Of a stretch of DNA of 64,000 nt, positions 33,712 to 41,588 are shown one piece after another (positions within the stretch are counted from its first letter, which is position 1; every line of letters begins with the position of its first letter). This stretch comes from Arthrobacter pityocampae (GTDB taxonomy: Bacteria > Actinomycetota > Actinomycetes > Actinomycetales > Micrococcaceae): NCBI RefSeq assembly GCF_002927275.1, contig NZ_PRKW01000001.1, positions 62,001-126,000 of the forward strand, in the 5' to 3' direction. The notes beneath the pieces were generated by a model, which saw only the letters and a list, made by a program, of their open reading frames with translations, made no database searches and was not told the DNA's origin. The position numbers and the translations under genes were made by a program.

Positions 33712-35307
33712 TCAGGGGGTCTTCCGGATCAGTGCGAGGTACATCGCGTCCGTGCCGTGCACGTGGGGCCAGAGCTGCGCGCTCGTCCCGTGCCCGGCGT
33801 CGAGCGCTCCCCCGATGCTCACGGCGTCGAGCGCCGCCCCGGCATCAAGCCGCTCGAAGCCGGGACGCTTGCGGAGGCAGTCGTCGACGACGGCGTCCGT
33901 CTCCGCGTGGTGCGGCGAGCAGGTCACGTACGCCACGACGCCGCCGGGGGCGACGGCGTCCAGCGCGGAGGCGAGGAGTTCGCGCTGCAGGGGTGCGAGG
34001 CCCACGAGGTCGGAGGGCTTCCGGCGCCAGCGTGACTCCGGGCGTCGGCGCAGGGCTCCGAGTCCCGTGCACGGTGCGTCGACGAGCACGCGGTCGTAGC
34101 TCTCCGGCTGCTCCCGCCCGACGTCGCGTCCGTCGCCGACGCGGACGGTCCAGGACTCCTCGGGCACCGGGCGCAGCGCCTGCCGCACCAGCTGGGCCCG
34201 GTGCGGGACCGGCTCGTTCGCCGTCAGGTGCACGCCGTCGTCCAGTCCGATCGCCGCCAGGAGGGCGGTCTTGCCGCCGGGCCCTGCGCACAGGTCCAGC
34301 CACTGCTCGGGCCCGTCCGTCCGGCGACCGGCGAGGTCCACGCCGGCCAGGGCCCGCGCCACGAGCTGCGAGCCGGTGTCCTGCACGCGGAGGGTGCCCG
34401 CGGCGATGCCGGGGAGCCGGCTGATGTCGCCGCCCGAGTAGGAGGCCGATCCCGGGGCCAGCCGGCCCGGCTCGGCCCCCTCCGCGAGGGCGTCGTCGAG
34501 CGTGCCGAGGCCCGGCAGGGCGACGAGGTGGACGACGGGCGCCGCGTTGTCGGCCGCCAGCAGGGCGTCGATCTCCGTGACGTCCCGGCCGTGGGCGACG
34601 AGCGCCTGGCGCATCGCGCGCACGATCCACTCGGGGTGGCTGTGCCGCAGGGCCGCGATCGCGGTCGGGTCCGTCAGGCCCTCGACGAGGACGGCGATCC
34701 AGCCGTCCAGGTCCCGTGCTGTGACCTTGCGGAGCACGGCGTTCACGAGCGAGGAGGGGCCCGCGCCGATGACGGCGCGCACGAGGCCCACGGTCTGGTC
34801 CAGCGCCGCGTGGGCGGGGACCCGCATCGCGAGGAGCTGGTGCACGCCGAGTCTCAGGGCGTCCAGGACGGCGGGGTCGAGCTGGTCCAGCGGACGGTCG
34901 ACGCAGCGCGCCAGGACGGCGTCGTAGGTGCCCTGCCCACGCAGCGCCCCGTAGGTGAGTTCGGTGGCGAAGCCGGCGTCGCGGCGGTCGAGGCGGTGCC
35001 TCCGGATGCTGGTCGGCAGGACGAGGTTCGCATAGGCGTCCTCGGCGGCGACGGCGCGCAGTACCTCGAACGCGACGAGGCGCGCGGGATCGGCGCGGCG
35101 GGTACGCTGCGACGGCGCGGCCTGGGAGAACTGGCGGTCGCCGCCCCGGTTCCGTTCCCGGCCCTGCTCGTCGCGACGGCGGGTGCCGCCTCCCTGGCCG
35201 GCGCCCTTACCACCGCCTCCGGTCCTGCCGGCACCGCTGCCCGTGACGGCCGGCCGGCGCTCCCCGCGCCCGCCGGATCCCCTGTTCGTTCCTCCGGTCG
35301 TGCTCAT
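33712..35307 (-). CDS. rsmB: 16S rRNA (cytosine-C5) methyltransferase, RsmB/Sun type
   Basis: 531 residues. A long basic, glycine- and arginine-rich N-terminal tail (about 70 residues) precedes a NusB-like RNA-binding domain (about 75-215: [20 protein letters not shown]). The Rossmann methyltransferase has the SAM motif [18 protein letters not shown], the catalytic motif IV cysteine in [19 protein letters not shown] and motif [14 protein letters not shown]. It methylates a cytosine of 16S rRNA. The start overlaps the fmt stop in an ATGA junction. Confidence 0.95.
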   Translation of the reverse strand: MSTTGGTNRGSGGRGERRPAVTGSGAGRTGGGGKGAGQGGGTRRRDEQGRERNRGGDRQFSQAAPSQRTRRADPARLVAFEVLRAVAAEDAYANLVLPTSIRRHRLDRRDAGFATELTYGALRGQGTYDAVLARCVDRPLDQLDPAVLDALRLGVHQLLAMRVPAHAALDQTVGLVRAVIGAGPSSLVNAVLRKVTARDLDGWIAVLVEGLTDPTAIAALRHSHPEWIVRAMRQALVAHGRDVTEIDALLAADNAAPVVHLVALPGLGTLDDALAEGAEPGRLAPGSASYSGGDISRLPGIAAGTLRVQDTGSQLVARALAGVDLAGRRTDGPEQWLDLCAGPGGKTALLAAIGLDDGVHLTANEPVPHRAQLVRQALRPVPEESWTVRVGDGRDVGREQPESYDRVLVDAPCTGLGALRRRPESRWRRKPSDLVGLAPLQRELLASALDAVAPGGVVAYVTCSPHHAETDAVVDDCLRKRPGFERLDAGAALDAVSIGGALDAGHGTSAQLWPHVHGTDAMYLALIRKTP

Positions 35308-36269
35308 TCGAACACCAGCTCTCCGCGCGTCGCCGCGCCCCGCGCCCAGTCGAGGGCCTTCATCATCTTCTTCCCGGCCGGCTGCAGGTCCCCGAGGGCC
35401 AGCGCCTCCGTGCCCGTCCCCACCAGGACCTGCCGTCCGACGACGTCGATCCGGCCGGGCGGGATGACCGGCCGTCCACCGTCGGTGCGTCCGTCCTCGC
35501 CGCCCTCCTCGCCGCCATCCTCAGCGGCCGGGGTGACCGGTCCGAGCTTCACCCGCTGCCCGTCGAGCATGCTCCAGGCCCCGGGTTCGGGGGTCACCGC
35601 GTTGATGCGCCGGCGCACGGCGACGGCCGGCTGCGACCAGTCGATCCGCGCGTCGTCGATGCCGAGCTTCGGGGCGAAGCTCACCTCGCCCGTCTGGGGC
35701 GTCGCGGCCACCCGGCCGGCGTCGAGTCCGGAGAGGGTCTGCACGAGCAGCACCGCGCCGCTGGAGGACAGGCGGTCGAGGACCTCGCCGCTCGTCGCGC
35801 CGGGCTCGAGCGTCTCCGTCATGACGCCGAAGACGGGCCCGGTGTCGAGCCCCTCCTCGAGGAGGAACGTGGTCGCGCCCGTGATGTCGTCCCCGGCGAG
35901 GACCGCGTGCTGTACGGGGGCTGCGCCCCGCCAGGCCGGGAGGACGGAGAAGTGCAGGTTGATCCAGCCGTGCCGGGGGACGGCGAGGCCAGCCGGCGGG
36001 ACGATGCCGCCGTAGGCGACGATCGCCGCGGCGTCGAGGCCGAGGGTGCCCAGCTGGGCGAGCAGGTCGGGGGTGAAGCGGTTCGCCTTGAGGACGGGCA
36101 GCCCGAGCTCCTCGGCGGCGGCGGCGACCGGGCTCGGCGTCAGGACCTTCCGGCGGCCCACGGGCGCGTCGACCCGGGTGAGGACGGCGGCGACGTCGAA
36201 GCCTGCGTCCACCAGCGCCCGCAGCGAGGGGACGGCGACCGCGGGGGTCCCCGCGAAGAGGATCCTCAT
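35304..36269 (-). CDS. fmt: Methionyl-tRNA formyltransferase
   Basis: Formylates initiator Met-tRNA. 321 residues from the ATG at 36269 (MRILFAGTPAVAVPSLRALV). The N-terminal catalytic domain has NLHFSVLPAWRGAAPVQHAV, with the formyl-transfer asparagine-histidine pair, then GATTFLLEEGLDTGPVFG. The C-terminal OB domain begins near residue 205 and has an acidic EDGGEEGGEDGRTDGG insert not seen in most homologues. The start overlaps the def stop (ATGA). Confidence 0.97.
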   Translation of the reverse strand: MRILFAGTPAVAVPSLRALVDAGFDVAAVLTRVDAPVGRRKVLTPSPVAAAAEELGLPVLKANRFTPDLLAQLGTLGLDAAAIVAYGGIVPPAGLAVPRHGWINLHFSVLPAWRGAAPVQHAVLAGDDITGATTFLLEEGLDTGPVFGVMTETLEPGATSGEVLDRLSSSGAVLLVQTLSGLDAGRVAATPQTGEVSFAPKLGIDDARIDWSQPAVAVRRRINAVTPEPGAWSMLDGQRVKLGPVTPAAEDGGEEGGEDGRTDGGRPVIPPGRIDVVGRQVLVGTGTEALALGDLQPAGKKMMKALDWARGAATRGELVFE

Positions 36270-36868
36270 CGGCCGGTCCGGCCTGCCGCGCCGGCGCCGC
36301 CGGCCGGCGTCGCGGGGCGGGCGAAGCTCGATCCGAGCGACCGGGAGCGCTCCTCCGCGGTCCGGGAGGTCACGCGGTTGTAGTCGGCGCTCCGGATCGC
36401 CCGGAGCGCGTTCTTGCGGTCCTCGCCGGCGAGCCGGTCGATGTACAGCGTCCCCCGCAGATGGTCCGTCTCGTGCTGGAAGGCGCGCGCCAGCATGCCC
36501 GTGCCCTCCACGGCGATGTCCCGGCCGGCGATGTCCTGGCCGGTGACGCGGGCCCACTCGGACCGGCCCACGAAGCTCCCGAGGCCGGGGACAGACAGGC
36601 AGCCCTCGACGTCGGACTCCCCCTGGGAGGCGCCGCCCACCTCGAGCACCGGGTTCACGACGTGCCCCTGGACGCCGCCCACCCGATAGGTGAAGACCTG
36701 GAGCCCGATGCCGACCTGCGGTGCGGCGAGGCCCGCCCCCTGCACGTCGATCATCGTCTCGGTCATGTCCTCGACCAGCCGGGCGAGCTCGGGCCCGAAC
36801 TCGGTGACCTCCGCGGCGGGGGTGCGGAGGATCGGGTCGCCGATCATGCGGATACTCAGGACGGCCAT
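36266..36868 (-). CDS. def: Peptide deformylase
   Basis: Removes the N-formyl group from new proteins. 200 residues from the ATG at 36868 (MAVLSIRMIGDPILRTPAAE). All three metal-site motifs are present in order: GAGLAAPQVGIG, EGCLSVPGL and QHETDHLRGTLY (HExxH type). The last 25 residues are alanine/glycine-rich and outside the fold. It is the first gene of def-fmt-rsmB-rpe, grouping initiator tRNA formylation with deformylation. A 121-base gap separates it from the nuclease-like gene upstream. Confidence 0.97.
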   Translation of the reverse strand: MAVLSIRMIGDPILRTPAAEVTEFGPELARLVEDMTETMIDVQGAGLAAPQVGIGLQVFTYRVGGVQGHVVNPVLEVGGASQGESDVEGCLSVPGLGSFVGRSEWARVTGQDIAGRDIAVEGTGMLARAFQHETDHLRGTLYIDRLAGEDRKNALRAIRSADYNRVTSRTAEERSRSLGSSFARPATPAGGAGAAGRTGR

Positions 36869-36989
36869 CGGTGCTCGGTTCCTCGCTTCGGTTACGTCGG
36901 CTGCGTCGGAGGACGGCGTGCAGCGCTGCGCCGGTCCGACGATGTCGTGGCACCTGCGCCCTGGTCCGGGCGCGAGGTTCCCGTCAATC

Positions 36990-37877
36990 CTAGTGCGCCG
37001 GCGCCGCGGGCAGTGCGGGCTCGGCGGGAACCTGGCGGCCGGGCGGCGGGCCGAGCGGCAGGAGCGCCCGGCCGGCGTCCTCGGCGTCGAGTCCCGCCTC
37101 CCAGGCACGCCGGAGCGCGCAGAACCGCAGCCAGTGGTTCTTCAGCACGGCGGGATTGGCCCTCATCGCCCGCACCTCGGTCTGGCCGACGGCCACCCCG
37201 AGCAGCAGCGGCTGGTCCCCGTGCGCCCACGCCTCCCACCCACCCGCCTGCGGGTCGACGAGGGACTCCTCCGCCTTCATCCCCGCGACGAGCTGCATGA
37301 CCACCTTGTCGTCCAGCGCCTTCACGAACCCGTCGCGGTCGGTGTTCTTGGTCTTGTAGTCGATCAGGCACGTCCGTCCACCGATCGTGGCGACGAGGTC
37401 CAGGGTGCCGGCGTACCCGAGGGTGGTGTTCCAGACCGTCAGCTCGGGTTCCACGGGACGGACGTCGTAGAGGTCCCACCACTCGTCGAACCGCTGGGCG
37501 AAGCCGCCCTCCCCCTGCTCCTCGAGGGCGAGGCGTGCCGCGTCGAGCTCCTCGGGACGGCCCAGGGCGCGCAACGCCACCTGCTCGCAGTAGTGGTGCA
37601 CCCTGGTCCCGCGCAGGGCTGCCTCGTCGCGGTAGCGTTCGGCGGCCGACGCGGCGTCCCGGACGGCGGTGCGCAGCTCCGCGGGGCTCCCGAGCGCCCC
37701 GGGCAGGCGCGGGTCGCGCGCGAGGGCGCTGGCCGCCATGTGGCCGTACCAGCCGCCGAGGGAGGTGGGCAGCTGCGAGATGACGGTGGTGATGGACGGG
37801 ACGGCGGGCTGCTCCGACGTGGAGCGGGCGTACATCCGGCCGTGGGGTGTTGCGTGGGCGAGGAGTGGGGCGGTCAT
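36990..37877 (-). CDS. PD-(D/E)XK nuclease-like protein, orphan
   Basis: 295 residues. The nuclease-like core lies around residues 95-190, with an early acidic helix GTRVHHYCEQVALRAL, a strand pair ELTVWNTTLGYAGTLDLVAT carrying the D of the motif, then GRTCLIDYKTKNTDRDG (the D-x-K part) and an MQLVAGMKAEESLV helix. This order is that of RecB/Cas4-like exonuclease domains. No helicase, cas or phage gene is adjacent. It is probably a housekeeping relative of unknown substrate found in Arthrobacter. A low-complexity proline/alanine tail ends the protein. Confidence 0.75.
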   Translation of the reverse strand: MTAPLLAHATPHGRMYARSTSEQPAVPSITTVISQLPTSLGGWYGHMAASALARDPRLPGALGSPAELRTAVRDAASAAERYRDEAALRGTRVHHYCEQVALRALGRPEELDAARLALEEQGEGGFAQRFDEWWDLYDVRPVEPELTVWNTTLGYAGTLDLVATIGGRTCLIDYKTKNTDRDGFVKALDDKVVMQLVAGMKAEESLVDPQAGGWEAWAHGDQPLLLGVAVGQTEVRAMRANPAVLKNHWLRFCALRRAWEAGLDAEDAGRALLPLGPPPGRQVPAEPALPAAPAH

Positions 37878-37933
37878 GATCCCAGTCTCTCAGGTGGCTC
37901 CGACAGCTCCGCGGGACGGCACTCCCCTGCCGA

Positions 37934-37961
37934 TTGGACGAACCCCCGAACGTCCTATAGA
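37934..37961 (+). promoter_or_regulatory. Likely promoter of the tRNA cluster
   Basis: TTGGAC at 37934-37939 and TATAGA at 37956-37961 are separated by 16 bases, a good match to a vegetative promoter. This lies about 75 bases before the first tRNA-Gly, in a locally AT-rich stretch. Confidence 0.6.
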
Positions 37962-38039
37962 GTTTTCTCTCGTTGGAAAACGAAGAAACACCGCGAAATG
38001 TACGGCATCGAGCGGAGGTTTCGGGTTTGTTCTTCTGTT

Positions 38040-38113
38040 GCGGACGTAGCTCAGCTGGCTAGAGCACCACCTTGCCAAGGTGGATGTCGCGGGTTCGAAT
38101 CCCGTCGTCCGCT
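38040..38113 (+). tRNA. tRNA-Gly (anticodon GCC), copy 1
   Basis: A complete cloverleaf: acceptor arms GCGGACG/CGTCCGC, D arm GCTC...GAGC, anticodon stem CCACC/GGTGG with GCC at 38074-38076, T arm with GGTTCGAATCC, and discriminator T at 38113. CCA is not encoded. All 74 bases are identical to the copy at 38365-38438. Confidence 0.98.
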
Positions 38114-38165
38114 CGCAAGTCACTGTATGGCCGGATCCGTCCGGTGATCGGAGTGATCCGATCAT

Positions 38166-38236
38166 GGTGGGGTGGCCGAGAGGCGAGGCAGCGGCCTGCA
38201 AAGCCGTATACGCGGGTTCGAATCCCGTCCCCACCT
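38166..38236 (+). tRNA. tRNA-Cys (anticodon GCA)
   Basis: Acceptor arms GGTGGGG/CCCCACC, anticodon loop CTGCAAA with GCA at 38198-38200, T loop TTCGAAT, and discriminator T at 38236, as expected for cysteine. CCA is not encoded. It follows the first tRNA-Gly by 52 bases. Confidence 0.97.
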
Positions 38237-38263
38237 CGTTACAGAACGAGCACCCATGGAAAT

Positions 38264-38335
38264 GGGCGATTGGCGCAGCGGTAGCGCGCTTCCCTGACAC
38301 GGAAGAGGTCACTGGTTCGATCCCAGTATCGCCCA
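38264..38335 (+). tRNA. tRNA-Val (anticodon GAC)
   Basis: Acceptor arms GGGCGAT/ATCGCCC, D arm GCGC...GCGC, anticodon GAC at 38296-38298 within CTGACAC, T arm CTGG-TTCGATC-CCAG, and discriminator A. CCA is not encoded. Confidence 0.97.
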
Positions 38336-38340
38336 CGACG

Positions 38341-38364
38341 GCGCCCCCTCGGGGGCGCTTTTTT
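38341..38364 (+). terminator. Intrinsic terminator after tRNA-Val
   Basis: The stem GCGCCCC (38341-38347) pairs with GGGGCGC (38352-38358), with a 4-base loop and six T residues at 38359-38364. The T tract directly abuts the first base of the next tRNA-Gly. Confidence 0.9.
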
Positions 38365-38438
38365 GCGGACGTAGCTCAGCTGGCTAGAGCACCACCTTGC
38401 CAAGGTGGATGTCGCGGGTTCGAATCCCGTCGTCCGCT
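38365..38438 (+). tRNA. tRNA-Gly (anticodon GCC), copy 2
   Basis: Identical over all 74 bases to the tRNA at 38040-38113, with GCC at 38399-38401. It starts immediately after the terminator T run. It must therefore rely on readthrough or on a promoter lying inside the tRNA-Val region. Confidence 0.98.
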
Positions 38439-38460
38439 CTCAGGCCGGTTGCCGGCCATT

Positions 38461-38489
38461 GCCCGGTCCTCGCGAGGACCGGGCTTTTT
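38461..38489 (+). terminator. Intrinsic terminator after the second tRNA-Gly
   Basis: A 10-bp stem GCCCGGTCCT/AGGACCGGGC (38461-38484, loop CGCG) is followed by five T residues. This is a canonical Rho-independent terminator. Confidence 0.92.
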
Positions 38490-38548
38490 CGTGCTCCGCC
38501 GTCGGCGAACCCCGCCCCGCCGCGAGAGCGCTCCTCCGGGTCCTCGAT

Positions 38549-38583
38549 TATGCTGGAGGCAGCGGAGACGGACTGCCGTCTCC
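38549..38583 (+). promoter_or_regulatory. Candidate -10 and 5' leader hairpin of the antitoxin-like gene
   Basis: A TATGCT hexamer at 38549-38554 would start transcription near 38561. The first leader bases then form a perfect 8-bp stem, GGAGACGG (38564-38571) with CCGTCTCC (38576-38583). The loop is ACTG, and the stem ends 7 bases before the AAAGGAGG ribosome binding site. No clear -35 hexamer is seen. Confidence 0.5.
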
Positions 38584-38603
38584 ACGACCGAAAGGAGGTG
38601 TCC

Positions 38604-38855
38604 GTGGGTTTATTTGACGGGCTCAAGGGCAAGGCCGGCACCCTGGCGGGTAAGGCGACCGAACTCATTGGCGACAATTCCGACAAGGTGAAGAACGGCA
38701 TCGGGAAGGCTGGCGACTTCGTCGACAGCAAGACCCAGGGCAAGTACTCGCACCACATCGACGGAGTGCAGACGAAGGCTTCGGAGATGGTCGACAAGGT
38801 CGACAAGAAGGACGGCAAGGGCGACGTCGGCCCTACCTCCCCGCCGGCCGTGTAG
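38604..38855 (+). CDS. MT0933-type antitoxin-like protein
   Basis: 83 residues from a GTG at 38604, reading (M)GLFDGLKGKAGTLAGKATEL, behind an excellent AAAGGAGG site. The sequence is lysine-, glycine- and aspartate-rich and helical, with repeated K-A-x-D/E-x-V units (NGIGKAGDFVDSKTQGKY, KASEMVDKVDKK). This is the pattern of the Pfam MT0933 antitoxin family. No toxin gene lies beside it: the neighbours are tRNAs and zapE. It may be a solitary stress or hydrophilin-like protein rather than half of a toxin-antitoxin pair. A strong terminator follows. Confidence 0.85.
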   Translation: MGLFDGLKGKAGTLAGKATELIGDNSDKVKNGIGKAGDFVDSKTQGKYSHHIDGVQTKASEMVDKVDKKDGKGDVGPTSPPAV

Positions 38856-38874
38856 CACCCAGCCTGGCAATGAA

Positions 38875-38912
38875 GAAGCGCCGGTCCCGCCGTGAGGCGG
38901 CACCGGCGCTTC
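38875..38912. terminator. Bidirectional terminator between antitoxin-like gene and zapE
   Basis: GAAGCGCCGG (38875-38884) pairs perfectly with CCGGCGCTTC (38903-38912), with an inner CCGCC-GTGA-GGCGG stem. It lies between convergent stops and serves both genes. Confidence 0.85.
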
Positions 38913-38936
38913 CTGCATGACAGGGCTCCCGACGTG

Positions 38937-39971
38937 TCAGGAGGCGACGTCGCTGCCCTGCCGGGCCAGGGCCGTCAAGCGGGAGACCGCCCGGTAGTAC
39001 TTCTTCATGTAGCCGCCGTGCATCATCTCCTCGGTGAAGAGGTGATCGAAGGTGGTCCCGCTGGCCATGATGGGGACGTCGCGGTCGTACAGCCGGTCCG
39101 CGAGGACCACGAAGCGCAGCGCGACGGCCTGTTCGGTGATCGTCGCCACGTTGTGCCAGGCCACGGCATCGATGCCGTCCAGCATCTGGCGGTAGCGGCT
39201 CGGGTGGACGTCGGAGAGGTGCCGGAGGAGGTCCCCGAACTCGTCCTCGGCGAGGACGCCTCCTGCGTAGGACGCCACCCTCTCGCGCAGGCCGGCGTCG
39301 TCCATGGCGTCTGGGGCCTGCGGCAGGCCGCGGTGGCGGAAGTCCTCGCCGTCGATCCGCGCCACCTCGAACTGGTCGGCGAGCACCTGGATCTCCCGCT
39401 GGAAGTCCTGGGCGGCGAACCGCCCGTCCCCGAGGGATCCCGGCAGGGTGTTGGAGGTCGCGGCGAGCTTGACCCCTGCGTCCGCGAGCTCACGCATCAG
39501 GCGCGACATCAGCACGGTGTCGCCCGGATCGTCGAGCTCGAACTCGTCGATGCAGACCAGGCTGTAGCCGCTCAGCGCGTCGACGGTCTTGCGGAAGCTG
39601 AGCGCCCCCACCAGGTTCGTGTACTCGACGAACGTCCCGAAGGCCTTCGGCCCGGTGGACGCATGCCAGAGGGATGCCAGGAGGTGGGTCTTGCCCACCC
39701 CGAAGCCGCCGTCTAGGTAGATACCGGCCCGTGTCTCCGGTTTCCTCGCCCCGCCGAAGAACTTGCGGAGGCCCGAGGGCTTCGGCTCGTCCACGGAGGC
39801 GGCGAAGTCCCGGAGTTTCGAGACCGCGGCCGACTGCGAGGGCTGCTGCGGATCCGGGCGGTAGGTGTCGAAGGACACCTCACCGAAGCGGGGTGACGGG
39901 TAGAAGCCGCCCAGCAGTTCGTCGACGGAGAGCCTGGGGCTGCGCTCGGTCAGGTGTTCGATGACTGGCAC
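38937..39971 (-). CDS. zapE: Cell division protein ZapE / AFG1-like ATPase
   Basis: 344 residues from a GTG at 39971, reading (M)[20 protein letters not shown]. It has Walker [19 protein letters not shown] near residue 85, Walker [16 protein letters not shown], and the sensor stretch [17 protein letters not shown]. These match the AFG1/ZapE family of AAA+-like ATPases linked to Z-ring control in Proteobacteria and to mitochondrial quality control. Its actinobacterial role is not established. It converges with the antitoxin-like gene and is divergent from the sulfurtransferase. Confidence 0.93.
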   Translation of the reverse strand: MPVIEHLTERSPRLSVDELLGGFYPSPRFGEVSFDTYRPDPQQPSQSAAVSKLRDFAASVDEPKPSGLRKFFGGARKPETRAGIYLDGGFGVGKTHLLASLWHASTGPKAFGTFVEYTNLVGALSFRKTVDALSGYSLVCIDEFELDDPGDTVLMSRLMRELADAGVKLAATSNTLPGSLGDGRFAAQDFQREIQVLADQFEVARIDGEDFRHRGLPQAPDAMDDAGLRERVASYAGGVLAEDEFGDLLRHLSDVHPSRYRQMLDGIDAVAWHNVATITEQAVALRFVVLADRLYDRDVPIMASGTTFDHLFTEEMMHGGYMKKYYRAVSRLTALARQGSDVAS

Positions 39972-40060
39972 GGATGTGAACCGCTTTCTCTTCTCCGGCG
40001 GGTGGTCGCGGCGGGCTGCCGGTCCGCACGCAAGACTACGGCACCCCCGCCCGCAGGCCC

Positions 40061-40093
40061 CGTCAAGGGCAGTCCCCCGCGCCGCCCTTGACG
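40061..40093. repeat. Inverted repeat with outward-facing TTGACG hexamers
   Basis: CGTCAAGGGC (40061-40070) and GCCCTTGACG (40084-40093) form a perfect 10-bp inverted repeat with a 13-base spacer. It lies in the 262-base divergent region between zapE and the sulfurtransferase. Each arm ends in a -35-like TTGACG pointing toward its own gene. No strong -10 is found at standard spacing in either direction. Confidence 0.55.
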
Positions 40094-40233
40094 CACGGCG
40101 GGCCGGCCGGAAGCAATCGTCGGGTGGCCTCGCTAGGCTAGAAGGAACCACAGGCTCGAACGAACCGCGACCGCCCGTCCGCCGGACGAGCGCCGTCGTG
40201 TCCGGACAGCCGACAGCTACGCGAAAGGCCGCA

Positions 40234-41151
40234 ATGACCCTGGCTCCAGATCCGCAGGACAAGTTCGCCGAATACGCCCATCCCGAGCGGCTCGTCTCGA
40301 CCGAGTGGCTGGCGGCGAACCTCGGCGCCGAGGGCCTCGTCGTCGTCGAGTCCGACGAGGACGTCCTGCTCTACGAGACGGGCCACATCCCGGGGGCCGT
40401 GAAGATCGACTGGCACACCGAACTCAATGACGAGGTGACGCGGGACTACATCGACGGCGAGGGCTTCGCGCGCCTGATGGCGTCCAAGGGCATCACACGC
40501 GATTCCACCGTGGTCATCTACGGCGACAAGAGCAACTGGTGGGCCGCCTATGCGCTGTGGGTCTTCACCCTCTTCGGCCACGAGGACGTCCGCCTGCTCG
40601 ACGGCGGACGGGACAAGTGGGTGGCCGAGGACCGGCCGCTGACCACGGACAAGCCCGGGATCGCCGCCGTCGACTACCCGGTGGTCGAGCGCGACGATGC
40701 CCCCATCCGCGCCTACCTCGGCGACGTCCTCGAGCACCTGGGCAATCCCCTGATCGACGTCCGCTCCGGCGACGAGTACACGGGAGCCCGCACCACCATG
40801 CCGGCCTACCCCGAGGAGGGCGCGCTCCGCGGAGGCCATATCCCCACCGCGCGCTCCGTGCCATGGGCGCGGGCCGCCGCCCCGGACGGGACCTTCCGGA
40901 GCCGCGCCGAACTGGACGCCATCTACCGGGACGAGGCGGGGCTGCAGGACGGCGACGACGTCGTCGCGTACTGCCGCATCGGGGAGCGCTCGAGCCACAC
41001 CTGGTTCGTCCTCACGCACCTGCTCGGCTTCGAGAGGGTCCGCAACTACGACGGCTCGTGGACCGAGTGGGGCAATGCCGTCCGCGTGCCCATCGTCCGC
41101 GGCACCGAGCCCGGCGATCTGCCGGCGGCCGTGCAGAGGTCCGCACGATGA
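40234..41151 (+). CDS. Thiosulfate/3-mercaptopyruvate sulfurtransferase (two rhodanese domains)
   Basis: 305 residues from ATG 40234 behind GAAAGG. The N-terminal inactive rhodanese domain has [18 protein letters not shown] and [17 protein letters not shown]. The C-terminal active domain has [14 protein letters not shown] and the persulfide-forming cysteine at about residue 247 in [15 protein letters not shown]. The CRIGERS loop is the type seen in thiosulfate sulfurtransferases. It overlaps sufE (ATGA) and could pass sulfur to it. Confidence 0.94.
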   Translation: MTLAPDPQDKFAEYAHPERLVSTEWLAANLGAEGLVVVESDEDVLLYETGHIPGAVKIDWHTELNDEVTRDYIDGEGFARLMASKGITRDSTVVIYGDKSNWWAAYALWVFTLFGHEDVRLLDGGRDKWVAEDRPLTTDKPGIAAVDYPVVERDDAPIRAYLGDVLEHLGNPLIDVRSGDEYTGARTTMPAYPEEGALRGGHIPTARSVPWARAAAPDGTFRSRAELDAIYRDEAGLQDGDDVVAYCRIGERSSHTWFVLTHLLGFERVRNYDGSWTEWGNAVRVPIVRGTEPGDLPAAVQRSAR

Positions 41152-41588
41152 CCACGGGAACCGTCCCGGCGAAGCTCGCCGAGATCATCGACGACTTCCA
41201 GTCCCTGACCGAGGCGGACCGCCTGCAGCTCCTCCTCGAGTTCTCCACCGGGCTCCCTGGGCTGCCCGAGCGGTACAGCGACCACCCCGAACTGCTCGAG
41301 CAGGTCGTGGAGTGCCAGAGCCCGCTCTTCCTCACCATGGAGATCGGGGACGCCCCCGACCGTCAGGTGCACCTCTTCTTCTCGGCGCCGCGCGAGGCCC
41401 CGACCACGCGGGGGTTCGCGGGCGTGCTCCTCGAGGGGCTCGACGGCCTGCCGGCTGCGGAGGTCCTCGCAGTGCCGGACGACGTCCCCGACCGCCTGGG
41501 CCTCACCCGCGCCATCACTCCCCTGCGGATGCGCGGCATGTCCGCGATGCTGGGGCGGATCAAACGGAAGATCAGGGAAGCTCCCTAG
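41148..41588 (+). CDS. SufE-family sulfur acceptor protein
   Basis: 146 residues. The fold-defining parts are [20 protein letters not shown], the acceptor cysteine at residue 56 in [13 protein letters not shown] (families usually read GCQS; here ECQS), and [21 protein letters not shown]-terminal [15 protein letters not shown] helix follows. SufE accepts persulfide sulfur, normally from SufS; here the upstream ATGA-coupled partner is a rhodanese rather than a cysteine desulfurase, so sulfurtransferase-to-SufE relay is plausible. Its end overlaps the convergent hydrolase gene by 17 bases. Confidence 0.92.
   Translation: MTTGTVPAKLAEIIDDFQSLTEADRLQLLLEFSTGLPGLPERYSDHPELLEQVVECQSPLFLTMEIGDAPDRQVHLFFSAPREAPTTRGFAGVLLEGLDGLPAAEVLAVPDDVPDRLGLTRAITPLRMRGMSAMLGRIKRKIREAP

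Noticed and set aside
38604-39971. Toxin-antitoxin pair formed by the antitoxin-like gene and zapE
   Set aside because: The two genes are convergent and separated by a strong terminator, and ZapE is a conserved AAA+-like ATPase and not a toxin.
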